A stretch of 64,000 nt of DNA from positions 4,528,961 through 4,592,960 of the forward strand of contig BCIA01000006.1 of assembly GCA_001599815.1 (NCBI GenBank). The letters run 5' to 3'. The notes beneath the pieces were generated by a model. It made no database searches, was not told where the DNA came from, and was given only the letters and a program-made list of their open reading frames with translations. The stretch comes from Furcasterigmium furcatum. Its lineage: Eukaryota; Ascomycota; Sordariomycetes; Glomerellales; Plectosphaerellaceae. Positions 10,525 through 22,158 of this stretch are shown here, piece by piece. The position numbers were made by a program, and so were the translations under genes. The first letter of the stretch is position 1, and each line of letters opens with the position of its first letter.

Positions 10525-11427
10525 ATGACAGCCCCCCAGCTTTCAAAAACGCCCCTACGGCAATCCCTTTTCATCCCGATACAAGGCTTCAAAATATTCA
10601 TCGAGATCGATGGTTTGGGGCCCCCGATGATCATGACCCATGGTCTGGGCTCCGGATCCTGCGCCTTTCAACCACTTACTGAGATCTTCTCCGCCAACTA
10701 CACTGTCGTCCGCATCGACTGGCCGGGACACGGGCAAAGCAGTCTAAACAAGAGTGGAAAGAAAATGACCATGATGGACCTCGTGGGGATTCTGGAGGGG
10801 GTCATGGACCACCTCGAGATGCGAGACGCAATTCTCGTGGGCCACAGCGCGGGAGGCATCGCGAGCACGATGTTGGCTGCCAAATCACCTGGGCGCGTCC
10901 GGGGGCTCGCAGTTATCGGAGCCGGTCGCACGAGAGCTACCGATCCCGCGGCAAAGACGGCCACACTTGAGCTGGCTGAATGGGCTCGGGCATCGGGCAT
11001 CGCCCGTGGTGTGGACGCCAGGGTGCAGCATAACATACCCAAGACCAGCCCGCCCTTGGCACGAGCCCTGCTTCGGGCTATCACGGCAACGACAAACCCA
11101 GAAGGCTACGCCCAGTTGTGCGAGGCTCTCTGTGACGTCTCGCACGTTGATCCTGATTACTCCTCCATTGTCTGTCCAGTCTGCGTAATCGGGGGAAAGG
11201 CAGATGCCATCTCTCCGGTTTCCATGACGGACGAGTTGGTGAGCTTGATATCTCGCAGCGGAAAATCCCCGGGGAGGTTCGTCCTCGAGACGGGACACAT
11301 GATGATAATTGAAGACGCCACGGGGACGGCAGAAGCTCTGAGTGGAATGCTGGAGGAAGCTTGGAGGCAAGATGTCGTGGGGCCTCCTGTCCGGCATGCG
11401 AGCCCCATGGTAGCCTCCAACCAATGA
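10525..11427 (+). CDS. Alpha/beta-hydrolase fold enzyme
   Basis: Intronless, 300 residues, no signal peptide, so probably cytosolic. The fold is read from HGLGSGSCAF (oxyanion-hole region), the strand IDWPGHGQS, and the nucleophile elbow GHSAGG with Ser108. The likely acid is Asp227 (GGKADAISP) and the base His258 (ETGHMMIIED), so the triad is complete. The overall pattern resembles 3-oxoadipate enol-lactonase and related C-C or ester hydrolases. The real substrate is unknown. It lies divergently beside oxygenase B, which suggests hydrolysis of an ester, lactone or amide made or exposed by the oxygenases; this is inference. Confidence 0.88.
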   Translation: MTAPQLSKTPLRQSLFIPIQGFKIFIEIDGLGPPMIMTHGLGSGSCAFQPLTEIFSANYTVVRIDWPGHGQSSLNKSGKKMTMMDLVGILEGVMDHLEMRDAILVGHSAGGIASTMLAAKSPGRVRGLAVIGAGRTRATDPAAKTATLELAEWARASGIARGVDARVQHNIPKTSPPLARALLRAITATTNPEGYAQLCEALCDVSHVDPDYSSIVCPVCVIGGKADAISPVSMTDELVSLISRSGKSPGRFVLETGHMMIIEDATGTAEALSGMLEEAWRQDVVGPPVRHASPMVASNQ

Positions 11428-12235
11428 TGGGGCCAGGGCTGGGTGATGCTCAGCTATTTTTTAGACGAATGAAATCATGATCAATTCCACGGCATGTTGC
11501 TTCCTCCTGTCAAGGTGGTGACACAGGAATGCCAAGGATATCACTGGCGGGCAATGGGCTTCCAGTAGGTAGTACCAGGTAGGGGAGCCGCTCGTTGCCA
11601 GACCTTCCTGTATGGGACGATGCTGCTCGATCTGTACGAAAATCGAAAGCTCTGTTTGCCTCCCAGGGAAGGCGGTGCATCATGGCCGGGCACGCGCTGC
11701 GGGTGAGGCGAGTATCATGGGAATCGGGGATCGTGTCACAGGAGTCGCCTGTTTATTCCTACCAGGGGCGACCGGGATCGCGAGTATCGGCTCACCGTTG
11801 ACAGCATTAGTAAGTGCTAACAGGGCAGTCAGCATTACTGTCACATTGGGTTATGGCACTTGCCCCTATCGTCGCCCGTCAAGGCGAACGCCCCTATTGT
11901 GGCCAAAAGGGGGCAGCGGGACGAAATTGGTTCTTCACATTCGCTCACATTCCACATCGCAGGCTATCACGCTTCTGAGTCCTGAGTCGTGCAATATTCA
12001 AGAGAGAGAGGAGGAAATGCTTGACAATCGGATAGATCCCCTTACTTGCTCACCATTAGACTCAAGAGGAGTACACATAGCACCACCTGAGTCCGGTGCA
12101 AAGCATACTTCAGAACAACAACAACCCCTTCCGGGATTCCCAGGCAGTCATCGGTTCAAAAGAATGAAGATGGAAAAATCAATTGGCAAAAGTGTTCCCC
12201 CCCCGATCTCCGAGTCTTTATCTTGCTCGAAAACC
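11428..12235. other. Intergenic, no gene seen
   Basis: No protein family is recognisable. An open frame spans 11612-12439 on the plus strand, but it has no recognisable domain and runs through the tRNA-like element, so it is not called. Confidence 0.5.
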
Positions 12236-12236
12236 G

Positions 12237-12345
12237 GGGGTAGTCACTGTAACCATGGGATTCGAACCCACACCGGTCCCGCGCCGAGAAAGCTCAGTTG
12301 GGCTACTAATCTGACATTTTTACCCCTTGGCCACCGGCGCCGGAC
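12237..12345 (-). other. Degenerate tRNA-like / tRNA-derived element
   Basis: On the minus strand there is a good Pol III A box (TGGCCAAGGGGT) and, about 50 nt on, a perfect B box (GGGTTCGAATCC) with a pairing T stem (GTGGG/CCCAT). The region after the A box (AAAAATGTCAGATT) aligns with class II serine tRNAs (normally AAGGCGTCAGACT) but with G-to-A and C-to-T differences. The D stem is broken and no 5' sequence pairs with the expected 3' acceptor GGTTACA. A 12-bp near-perfect inverted repeat (GGTCCGGCGCCG with CGGCGCGGGACC) brackets the middle. A tRNA pseudogene or the tRNA-derived head of a SINE fits better than a working tRNA. Confidence 0.4.
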
Positions 12346-12972
12346 CCCTATACCATATGCCGGAAAACGCGTCGCTATAAGGGTTGGGAAGGAGCGGGTG
12401 GTGGGTGGCAGGGTGGTGCGGCGGGATGCCCCTGAGTGAATCACAACAGACGCGAAAAAGGGGCCGAGCCTCAGGCGCAGCCCCACCCACCACCAAGGTC
12501 AGAGCTTCAGTCAACATGACAGAACCACACATTCATTCTCGCAGCCAAAGGCTAATTAATAGCATCTCACTAGTGTCACGTATTGTTATGCAGGAGAAAG
12601 TGCAGATAGACTTCATACTTCGTATTGCCGATGAATCTCGCTCTACCAGATCTCGCAGAGTCTTCTTCTACCCCCAACGATCTTTCTCCAACGAAGACGT
12701 GGGAAATATACCATCAACTTCATACGTGTGCGTACTATGCAGGAAAACAAGAAGAATATGCCCCGACGCCGAATGCCCGCCCAGTAGGCTCGAAGGCCTC
12801 ACTTTTGTGTGTCCCAACCCGGCCCGAAACGCCGCCGATGCCCAAGCCGCGCGAAGCGGCACATAACCAAGGGTCTGTCTGCAAGAAGCGCAGCCGAAAC
12901 AAACGTAACAGACGAAGAGAGACGTCTCGAGAACTGAGAAAAGGAGAAGAAGAAAAGAGGAACACGGCCACC
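12346..12972. other. Intergenic, 3' side of the CTF1-like gene
   Basis: No gene is supported here. It should contain the 3' untranslated region of the regulator that ends at 12973. Confidence 0.45.
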
Positions 12973-15900
12973 CTATGCCGTCGCGCTCATCTCCGCGTCC
13001 ATCGGCTCAAACGCCGCTGCGGCCCAGTTCATCGCCTCCTGCTTGCCCTCCTCACCGAACACGTTCGCCATGAGCCCCTCGTCCTGGTTGTTCACCCCCT
13101 CCGGCGGGAACTGCAGCCACTGGTCCATGTCGAACTCGGTGCCCGCCATGGCGTTCCAGTCGATCTCGACCTGCTGCTGCAGGAAGTCGAGGTCGAGCGG
13201 CTCGACGCCCTCGGAGCCGCCGCTCGCGCTCGGCGTCACGCCGCCCACAGCGCTCTCGAGGTCCCTGTCCGTCGGCGGCGGCGAGGCCGCTCCCGTGACA
13301 GACAAGTCGAGGGCCGCGGCGTTGATTGTCTGCGGCAGCGCGGACGCGCCGGCGCCGGCAGCAACCGCGGGCGTGGCGTCCGCCCTCTTCCCGGCGTTGA
13401 AGAGCGCCTCGCTCGAGGTCATGTACGGCGCGTTGTCCGGCGGGGGCGTCTGCGCGGCGAACGTGGGGTCGGCGAACTTGAGGTTCTGCTGGGTGATGGG
13501 CTGCGCGGCGCCGCCGGCGGTCATGTCGATGGACGCCTTGCTGAGGGCGGCCTCGAGGAAGCCCGTGGCGTAGTCGGCGGCGGCGTAGATCTCGCGCAGC
13601 TTCTCCATGACGCGCATGCACTGCTTGAAGCCGCGGGTGGCGCGGTCGCGGGACTGGGCGACGGGGTTCTTCATCTCGAGGAGGTGGATGATCATGGCGG
13701 GGAGGATGACGGTGACGCCGGTGGTCGGGAGGTACTTCTCGAGGCGGAGCTGGTGGAGCTCCGAGGCCATGCGGGTGATGTGCATGGCGGCGTCGCGGAC
13801 GCGGAGGCGGGACATCTCCTGGACCTGGCGGGAGGCCGTCGGCGCCTGCGTGGGCGAGGAGGGGAGGAACTGGGGGCGGTGGAGGGCGGAGATTGTGGTG
13901 TAGTAGACCATGTGGAGGAGGTGGCGCTGGACGGCGACGGTGGAGCGGCCGTTCTTGACGTCGAGGGGCGTCAGGGGGCGGTACTGGCAGGACTGGGGCA
14001 GGGACTCGGCCCAGGCCATGAGCTCGAGGTCGACGGTGGTGACGCTCTCGAAGTTGTCGAGCTTCTTGTTGGGGAAGAGCATCATGGTGCTGTTGACGGT
14101 GTTGTCGGGCTTGACCTTGTCACGGATGAGGACCGAGTACTGGGCTTTGAGCATGTTGCTGATGCAGACGCACAGCTTGGCCTTGGCGACGCACATGGTG
14201 GCGAGCTCCTGTTGCATGGCGAGGTCGCGGACGAGGGTGCACTCCAGGGGGATGGAGAGGTTGTCCTCGGGCAGGGCCTCGATCTCGAAGTCGGCCTCGA
14301 CGAGCATGGGGACGTCGTAGTCCTCGTCTTTGATGCGCGTGGGGCGGCGCATGCCGAGGGCGACGAGGCGGTCGCGCATGAAGCAGGACCACCAGATGCG
14401 CTTCCACAGCTTCTGCTTGCGCAGGGGCATGCTGGTGGTGGCCGGGTTGCGGTGGAGGCCGATGGTATGGGCCAGGGAGATGGCGACGCCCATCCAGTGC
14501 CAGGTGTCCTTCTGGTCATCGGGGGTCTCGTACCAGTATGTCATGAGCAGCAGGGACTGGACGAGGACGAGGCGGTCGGACTCGTAGTCGAAGTCGTAGA
14601 GTAGCTGTAGAAAAAAAGCATGTGAATATCAAGCTCCAAGAAAAGATCCTTGCTAGGATCGGAGATGGTGTCCCTGTCGGGGAGGGGGGTGGGAGTGGGG
14701 GGAAAGGGGTCCCCCCCGGCAGCTGGACTTACCCTTGTCTTCTGGAAGAAAGACCTTCTAGCGGCCTTTCTGGTCGAGTAACCGGCCTCTCGGAGGGCCT
14801 TCATGTCGACGAAGGCGGTGGCGGCGAACATGACGGCCTGGTAGAGGAACAGGCTGACCTGGCCGCAGAGGCCCTCGCGCGAGTTGACGATGGCGAGGAA
14901 CTCGTGGAGGTCGATGAGGGGCATGTAGGGGTGAACGTATTCGACGTAGGCTTGGAGCAGGGCCGTCTGCAGCGGCAGGTTCGGCAGGCTCAGGGAGCCC
15001 TTCATGTGGAGGTACTTGACATCTTCGGAGGCGATGCGCGAGGGCAGCGGCTTGACGAAGGCGGGGACCTGGGCGTGGAGCTCGGGGTCCTCGAGGGAGG
15101 CCAGGAAGCGACTGGTACGAAGATCACCGAACGATGCGGGCGTGGAGGCGGTGGTGGTGGTCGCGGCCTGAGCCTGCGTGAGGAGAGTGGCCAAGAGCCG
15201 GCGCGTATTCGAGTCTGCTGATGCGGCTTGCTGGAGCTTGTTGAGCAGGTTTGCTTGCTGGTCTATCAGGTGGTCCCGTGGTCAGTTTCACAGCCCGCTA
15301 TAGTGAGGTGAGACGGCAGAGCAGTCGGGGGGAGGGGTGGGGGTGATCGAGGGGTGAAGAGAGACGGTGACATGTGAAAGTGGATGAGTCGCTGTGGATG
15401 GAGTTTCGCGATGAACTGCCCACTGAGTCCACTGATGACGATCCCCGCTTGGCGCTCATTCGGTGGGAGGAGTCCGACTCCGGCTCCGTTCGTTCCCCTC
15501 CCCCTTACCCCAAATTTCCCCGCTGAAAAAATGAGGAGGCCATGTGACACGTGCCGCGCCCAAAGCAGGTGAAACCGGGGACAGGGGGACGATCGAGCAA
15601 TGACGAATGCAGCACGACGGGCATTCCGAGAATGGGGAGATCGCCGTGTGTGCTGTGCTGGAGGGAGGTCCCACTGCATTGTGGCCAAGACGGCAGACAA
15701 CGCAGACCCAGAGATGACATGACAGGGAGTTCAAGGAGATCAGGACTTACACATCATGTGTGGCGATCCGCCGGAGACGCCGGTCATGCCGTTGACTCCG
15801 TTCAGCCCGGCGGGCATGGCACCACCGGCAGCGGCGGCGACGGGGGGCGCGTTGGCGGCGCCCATGGTATTACTGCTGGCGGCGGCGCTGGCGTCCAAAC

Positions 15901-17037
15901 CGCCGGCCCCGTTGAGGTTGAGGCCCATGCTCGACGTCGACGAGGCATTGCTGGGATGCCGCAGCTCGGCGCTGCTGTGGATGTTGATGGGAGCGTTGCT
16001 CAGGCTGGCGCCCAATCCGACAACACCGCTGCCCTTGGCGCGCAGCTGGGCCTCGGCTCCCACGCCCGCGGTGCTGGCCGTGACGAGTGTTTTCCTGGGG
16101 GGGTTGTCAGCGCTGCGTCCAGGTAATCTGCCCAGTTCGAGGTGAGAGTAAACAAAAAAAGAATCGGCGCCTCGGTAGTTGGGGGAGATGCGCCCGAGAT
16201 GGCCAAAGTTGCGAGCCCGAAATGAATGCACCTCAGGGTGGTGAAGATGCGTGCGGGGAGACGCAATTGAGTTCCTCCGCGCATCTTTCCCCCGCCCGCC
16301 CTCAAGCCCAGAATGGGCAATACCTTGCGAAATGGCGCTCACTCGGCCGAGGCACTTTTCTCTCTCTCCGCGTCTGTCTGTTTGTCTGCCACGACAATGA
16401 CGACAGCTTCGAGGGAAAAGCGCCCCTCCGAATGAACGGGCCACCACCCCGGGAGCGTCGGAGACCAGAAACAAACCGAGGCACAGAAACAACGGGGCCA
16501 GAACAGGGGAAGCAGGGCAGAGCAGAGCAGGGCATGGAACTCACTTTCGTCGCCGGCTCTCCTGCACGATGCACTCGACATTGTCCCAGCGGCAGTTCCC
16601 GCACGGCGCGCCCTCGACCACGTCGCAGCGCACCTTTCTCGCGCGGCAGCTATCCAGACAGACTCGTCAGCAGCGTTCCCGTAGAAGTAGACCCGACTGA
16701 GGCAGCAGAGGCATCATCAAACGTACCTCACGCAGGCCCGCGCCGCCCGGCGCTTCGTCACCTTGCCGGAGGGCGCGTTCAGGTCCTCAAGCGGCGTCGG
16801 CGACGACCGCTTCTTTCCGCGGTCGGAGGAGTCGCCCGCGTCCTTCTCGTTGCCGCTGCCACCGCTGCTGCTGGGCGACCGCTCCTTCGATCGCCCGTGC
16901 GGCTGGTGCTGGTGCTGGTGCTGCTCGTGCGCGATGCTGTCGGCGACGGCCTGCAGCGCGTTGGTCTCGGGCATCGCGTCAAAGTCCATGTCGAGGTCGG
17001 GGAGCGATCCCGTGTCGTCGTCGTTGATGCTCGTCAT
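12973..17037 (-). CDS. Zn2Cys6 regulator, cutinase transcription factor 1 / FarA-like
   Basis: Nuclear activator of 973 residues, of the family that controls cutinase and fatty-acid catabolic genes in response to released fatty acids. Exons: 17037-16727, 16649-16545, 16094-15751, 15262-14733 and 14604-12973; the sum is in frame. The N-terminus is acidic with a His/Gln run, followed by the basic KVTKRRAARAC and the zinc cluster at residues 102-130 (Cys 102, 105, 112, 120, 123, 130), then the basic QESRRRKK. A Gly/Ala/Asn-rich linker precedes the fungal-specific TF domain (HPYMPLIDLHEF, RRSFFQKTR, then ETPDDQKDTWHWMGVAISLAHTIGLHRNP and KRIWWSCFMRDRLVALG). The C-terminal third is acidic, as in activators. 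Introns 2 and 3 are 450 and 488 nt, far longer than all others here. The FarA versus FarB/CTF1 paralogue assignment needs a tree. Confidence 0.87.
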
Positions 17038-20000
17038 CGTTTCTGTCGTCTGTTTTCTCCAAAAGTCGTCAGGGTTCGTTTACGTCGTCGATTTCTCGTC
17101 GTAGTGCTGCTCGCTCGGCCAAAAGGAAGAGTGGCCGAATACGGTAATAAGTGTGCCGGGGTTCGTTCGGGGTTCGCGGCGGCGGCGCCTTCGTCAGTTC
17201 GTTCGTCTCGCCGGAGCGTACTGCTGCTTGTAGTACCTCTTCTCGTCGCGTCCGTCTATTCCGGCGTCCGTTTATTTAATTGTCGCTTGGGCCTCTGGAG
17301 GTCCTGCTGCTGAAAGTGCGGCGGCGTCGTGTGTCTGTTACTGAGCATCGGACGTGGTGGTGTTCGGTTATTCCCGGCCAGAAGGCACGCTCATCTGATT
17401 CCTCCAATGGGGGGCTGCTCGAGACTCTGAGCCTTAAGTATGGGAGAGAGAGGCTTGAGTGAAGTAAACAAAAGACTTCACTTGGAGAGCTGTGGACAGG
17501 AGAGGAACCAGAAACGAAAAGGCGTGTGCGTGAGGAATGTGGGGTGTCTGGGGTGTTATATTCCCAGGCATGTCCTGTCTCTGCTCCTAGTCATAAAGCC
17601 CAGCTCTCGAGTCCAAGACGCTCTGCTGCCCCTCGGCCACGATCGACGGGACGAAGCAAAATGATAAATGGGCCCCGTCGAACCCCGTCCTCGGCCTTCC
17701 GGAGGCGTGACGCTATCCCTTAGCATCATGGAGACCCAGACTGGGGCCGAGGGAGGGTGGATTCGATGGAGGGGGCGTGCGGAGCGTCTCTTCGCTCTCT
17801 CGCTCACCTTGGCTCTCCTTGACTCTCCAGGTACTCACCTGGCCCCCCTCCCCTCTGGGCGCCCGCGCCGGCACCTCTGGTCGGAGCTAGACGTAGGCTT
17901 TCCCACGTTCTCGAGTCCGTCTTGGCTTCCCGGTCTGTCTCTCGCCTGGCCTGGCTGTCCTTCCCGCGGGAACACGCCGCGCAGAGAATCCTGATCCACC
18001 GACTCCTTTGTTATGTACGTATTCCTCGACTCAGTCCGACTACCCCTGGAGGCGAAATTCTCTGCAGCGACGGATGGATTGGCCCTTGGCTGCATCGCCG
18101 GTGCAAACACGCACAAGCACGCATGCTCGTACATTTGCGGGAGGGAAGACGAGGAGGGGCTGATGGGATGGCCTCGCTCGCACCCAAGAAAAAATAGGGG
18201 GCGTGCCCCTATCGACCACCACCGAACTTGGCGGGCCAAAACCAGACCAACAGCAGGTTCCGGGTACGTACCCCAGGATTCCATTCCCTGGTCTGGTGGA
18301 ACGCTTCCGCAAGGACACGCGCGGGACTTGCACCGGGAATGGATTCATCCATCCGCATCGAGGCCCTGTGCCCGTGAACCACTGCGCCAGCCTCAGCTCG
18401 ACTGCCGTGCTGATGCGTACGAGCAAATCTCCGTGGGCCTCGCGCGCACTCATCTGACGTCGACTGGTCATGTGCGAAGGGGTCCCGTCCCCTTTCACAT
18501 GCCAGGTCGACCGACGTCGACGACGGGACGGGGACAGGTCGAATGCAAAACCTGCCCGCCGAATCGACGAGCCCTATCTGACATGACACGTTTCTGCCGT
18601 GCGACCAGCGTGACCCTGTGCCTGACCCGGTGACGACTGGATACTTGGACGGGAGAGCTGGGCCCAGCCTCACCGCTTGAGGCTGGAGGGAGTCTTCGTC
18701 ACGGGAGACGCTGAGCTAGGTACCACCTAGTAAGTGCAGCGCACAGCGTAATGACTTTTTCCGAGTGGATTCTGCTAGCTCTTGAATCTAGCTGACCGTC
18801 AATAATACCCAATTCCTGGCGCTCGCTTCGGACAGCTGACACTGACTCAGGCCGGAATTCCTTTCCCACTGCGTCCATATGACATACTTTTAAGGACGTA
18901 CCCCCAGATCGGATTTGTCTTACTCCAGGGAACGTGCAAACAATAGGCCGCCGCTGACGAGCACAGGCGTCCAGAGTCGCCCGCGCCCAGGCTCGTCCTA
19001 TCACTCTGCCATGGCTGCTAACGCCGTGCTACTGGGAACTTGTCCAACATCGCGCAGCTGTCGTTCCAAGTTCTTTGTGGAGCGGCCAATCATCCTGGCC
19101 TGCGTCGCCTCCGCCACAGGCGCGCGCACCCTGAAATGGTGCAGGCCGGGGCTTGGCCCTGAGGGGGCCGCGAGTCAGGACTGTTACGGGGCATGGATCA
19201 GGGATTGGTGGCGCAAAGAATTGAAGATCACGAGCGAGCAGTCTGGAGTCCGATCCGTGACCAAGCAATCGAGCAAGTGAGTGAGGCTCTGTCAGAAATC
19301 ATGCGTTAGTCAACCCGTGTCCGCTCACCCGCGATGATCGTGATCCCGTATGTAGTGTAGAACACAACTATGTACACCGAACTACTTACACCACCGCTGC
19401 TACGCTGAACACACACGTCAATCTCTCCCAACAGGGAATCCCTCCCACCGCTGCCCATCTCGATCCCTCCAAAGTCCCTGCCACTGGCCCTCACGATAGT
19501 TGCAAAAGCTGCATACCAAGGTATTCCTCCCAAGCCCTCGTCTGCCCAAGCGGCGAATCACACCCCGGCCCCTTTGTCCGAAACGGCAAACCCACGAGAC
19601 CGTCAGGTCGGGCCCCCCTTACCCTGGGGCGCCGGTGCTGCCGCTCACCGAAACCAGGCCCAATCACCGCCCGCTGGAATCGTAAAGACGCTCTACCATT
19701 CGCCGTCCCAGGCCAGAAAGGGGCCTTCCCACACCTTGCACACCACACCCCCTCGTGTGTCGGCAGGAATCGGGTTGATGCTGCGGGACACAAGCACGTT
19801 AGCAGCGCCGTGATGGAGCCCCTATGGAGATCACTCGTCTCGGCCAAGAAGGTCATATCACCGAAAGGGCCCCATATTCCAAGAAATCTGTTGCATCGGG
19901 GCTCAGGTCGCTGTCCTCATGACACACCTCCTCGCGATGGCCTCAAGGGGGGGAAGCAAACCGAAGGAAGACACGCAGAGAAAGACGGCGCAGAGATGAC

Positions 20001-22158
20001 AGACACACGACACAACTCGGAGCCGCTTGTAGGTGCAACATGCCCGTGTCGGGTCCGCTGACATCCCTTCCTCCGGGCCGGGGATCGACCGCATTTGCCG
20101 TGCAGGCATTCCGCCGCACACCCCTCCTCTCCTCTCGCTGGCCGCAACTGGGAGGGTTGTGTGCGGGCAGCTTGGTATGACGAACGCCAAAGCTGCCACT
20201 ACGACAAGGGACGGCGCGGGGCATTGCAGGGCACTGTTGGTCGTCGTTCAGCCTCAGAAGTCTAGATTCTGCCCTCCTGGGTGACTGTGCCCACGCCCCT
20301 CCTTGATCAGGAGGCGCAACGGTCGAAAGGGGATATCTTCAGTCTATAGCGAACATCATGTATAAGTCGCGAGGCCGCGCCAGGCTGAGGGCATGATGAT
20401 CTCGACGTCACTCATCCAGACTTGAAGAGTTATCGAGATCAAGATCCGGGCGCTGAATCCAGTGCTGGGCGACTCGACCCCTAATCCCAAGCTCTCCCCA
20501 GACTCGCGCGGCCGTCATCCATCCCATCGCCCCCGACTGGTGCCAATCCACACCTCCAACCCCGCGTGCTCCAAAAACATACGATGGACTTCTCTTCCCC
20601 AGATGCCCGCCAAACCCACATCACCACGTTCTCTCCCAGCTAGCTAGCCCCTCGCGAGAGAACCAGCCTCAACTCCAGGAGTCAGGCGTCATCTCTCCAA
20701 GACATCTTGCATCGCGGCCTCCAGAAGTGCTCCCCAAATCCCAATCCCCCGGAGCCCAAATCTGCCCGGCGCCCAATTCTACATCCTCTCCCCAAATGAA
20801 CGCCCCTGGCCCGTCCCCTTCGGCAAAAGCTCTGGTTTGGCCGTACCCACATCGGCATGGCCCCCTCGCGCCGACCACCGGGCATCTCCGAGCCAAATGC
20901 CCCCGGTCCCCTCGGCCTCCGAGCTGACGGACACATCGCCGAGCAGGGGGCATGCAAAGTCATCAACAACTGCGTATCAATATCCATTTATTTTCTGTTT
21001 CGCACCCAAGCACGCAAAGCACGTACATATTACTTGATGCATGTAAGGTACCAAACATGTTCGACGTCGACCCGCAAAGGGGTTCGTATATCAAGGCTCA
21101 TTATTCGAGCCGCAACTGATAACAAGGCGTCCGTCGGGACACTCCCGAGAAGAACACGTCCTCGCGCTCGGGATNCCCCCGAAGGGCCCGCCCCAGGCGG
21201 GGGTTTTCCGAGCAGACGTCAAACCTCGGAGACGTTGGACGACGCGACGCGACACCACACGCGGGACGCCCTCGCCAGCTGTGCTCACCGTAATCCAGAA
21301 AAAGCGGGCTAGGGGCCTGACCGAGCCATAGGAACGAAGCCATCGACACTCTCGAACCCCGCCGTCAATGAGGTGCCGGGCTAGTAGGGATGACCGTCCT
21401 GCCCAGCTAAGCCTGATGGAGTCTCAGGAACAGGGTTTGCCATTTCGAAATGCCATCCGAGTTTTCTCGTTTATTAATAAGATACAATGTACATTTCTGT
21501 AGATCGACATGGCCTTAGATTGCCTGACATGCCCAGCTGGTGCAGATGCATGCTTCCCACCACTTGCGCAGTCATTACCGCAATGTCCAAGGACGCTGGT
21601 ATCTGCGCCTCGGATTCCCCTCGGGAACGCTGGAAAGAGGGCTCATCCTCGACATCGTGGTGTGGTATTAGACGCCGGACACTCAACGTCCGACATGATT
21701 TGTATCGACACGCACTCCGATCAGAGCCCGTCGTCAACCTTTGACCTAATCTTGCATACATCGGCCCCGACTCTGCCCGACGCGACGAGGATTGTCATCT
21801 CCAGGCTGCATTATCCGTACCCCTCCACCCCTCCTCTGCAGGTACGTACCATGATAGGTGCCCATCCCCGTTTATTCCCGCCGCCATGGGGTCCCCACGA
21901 CTAGGCCCGGCGCCATCACCACCTCCTGGGACCAACGCGGAGGGCATCACGGTCCAGTCACAGAGCCATGCGAGATCGACTAGTCCATAGGGCGTCATGC
22001 ATACTTGAGAATATGGCATTTATGTCCGTTTTCATACGTCTACTCCTCACACTGCGCGCGCAATGGCTCATCGACAGTGACACTATCATATCTCTTCTCT
22101 CTTCGTGACACGCATCCCTGCCCGCAGGCAGGTGGTGACATGGACGCTGTAGCAGGCC
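17038..22158. other. 5.1-kb region with no supported gene
   Basis: Between two minus-strand genes. Open frames here are short, overlap on several strands and show no domain, signal peptide or intron-joined continuation. The right part must hold the 3' end of the telomeric protein gene, and the left part the leader and promoter of the CTF1-like gene, which is CT/GT-rich at 17040-17350. Base composition is not AT-rich, so it is not a typical RIP-mutated repeat. It contains one ambiguous base (21175) inside a very GC-rich patch. Confidence 0.5.

Noticed and set aside
11612..12439. Possible 275-residue gene before the CTF1-like regulator
   Set aside because: Starts without a clear context, shows no domain and crosses the tRNA-like element.
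12625..14604. 659-codon plus-strand open frame
   Set aside because: It is antisense to the last exon of the CTF1-like regulator; its Gly/Val/Asp-rich translation is the mirror of GC-rich coding sequence and has no domain.
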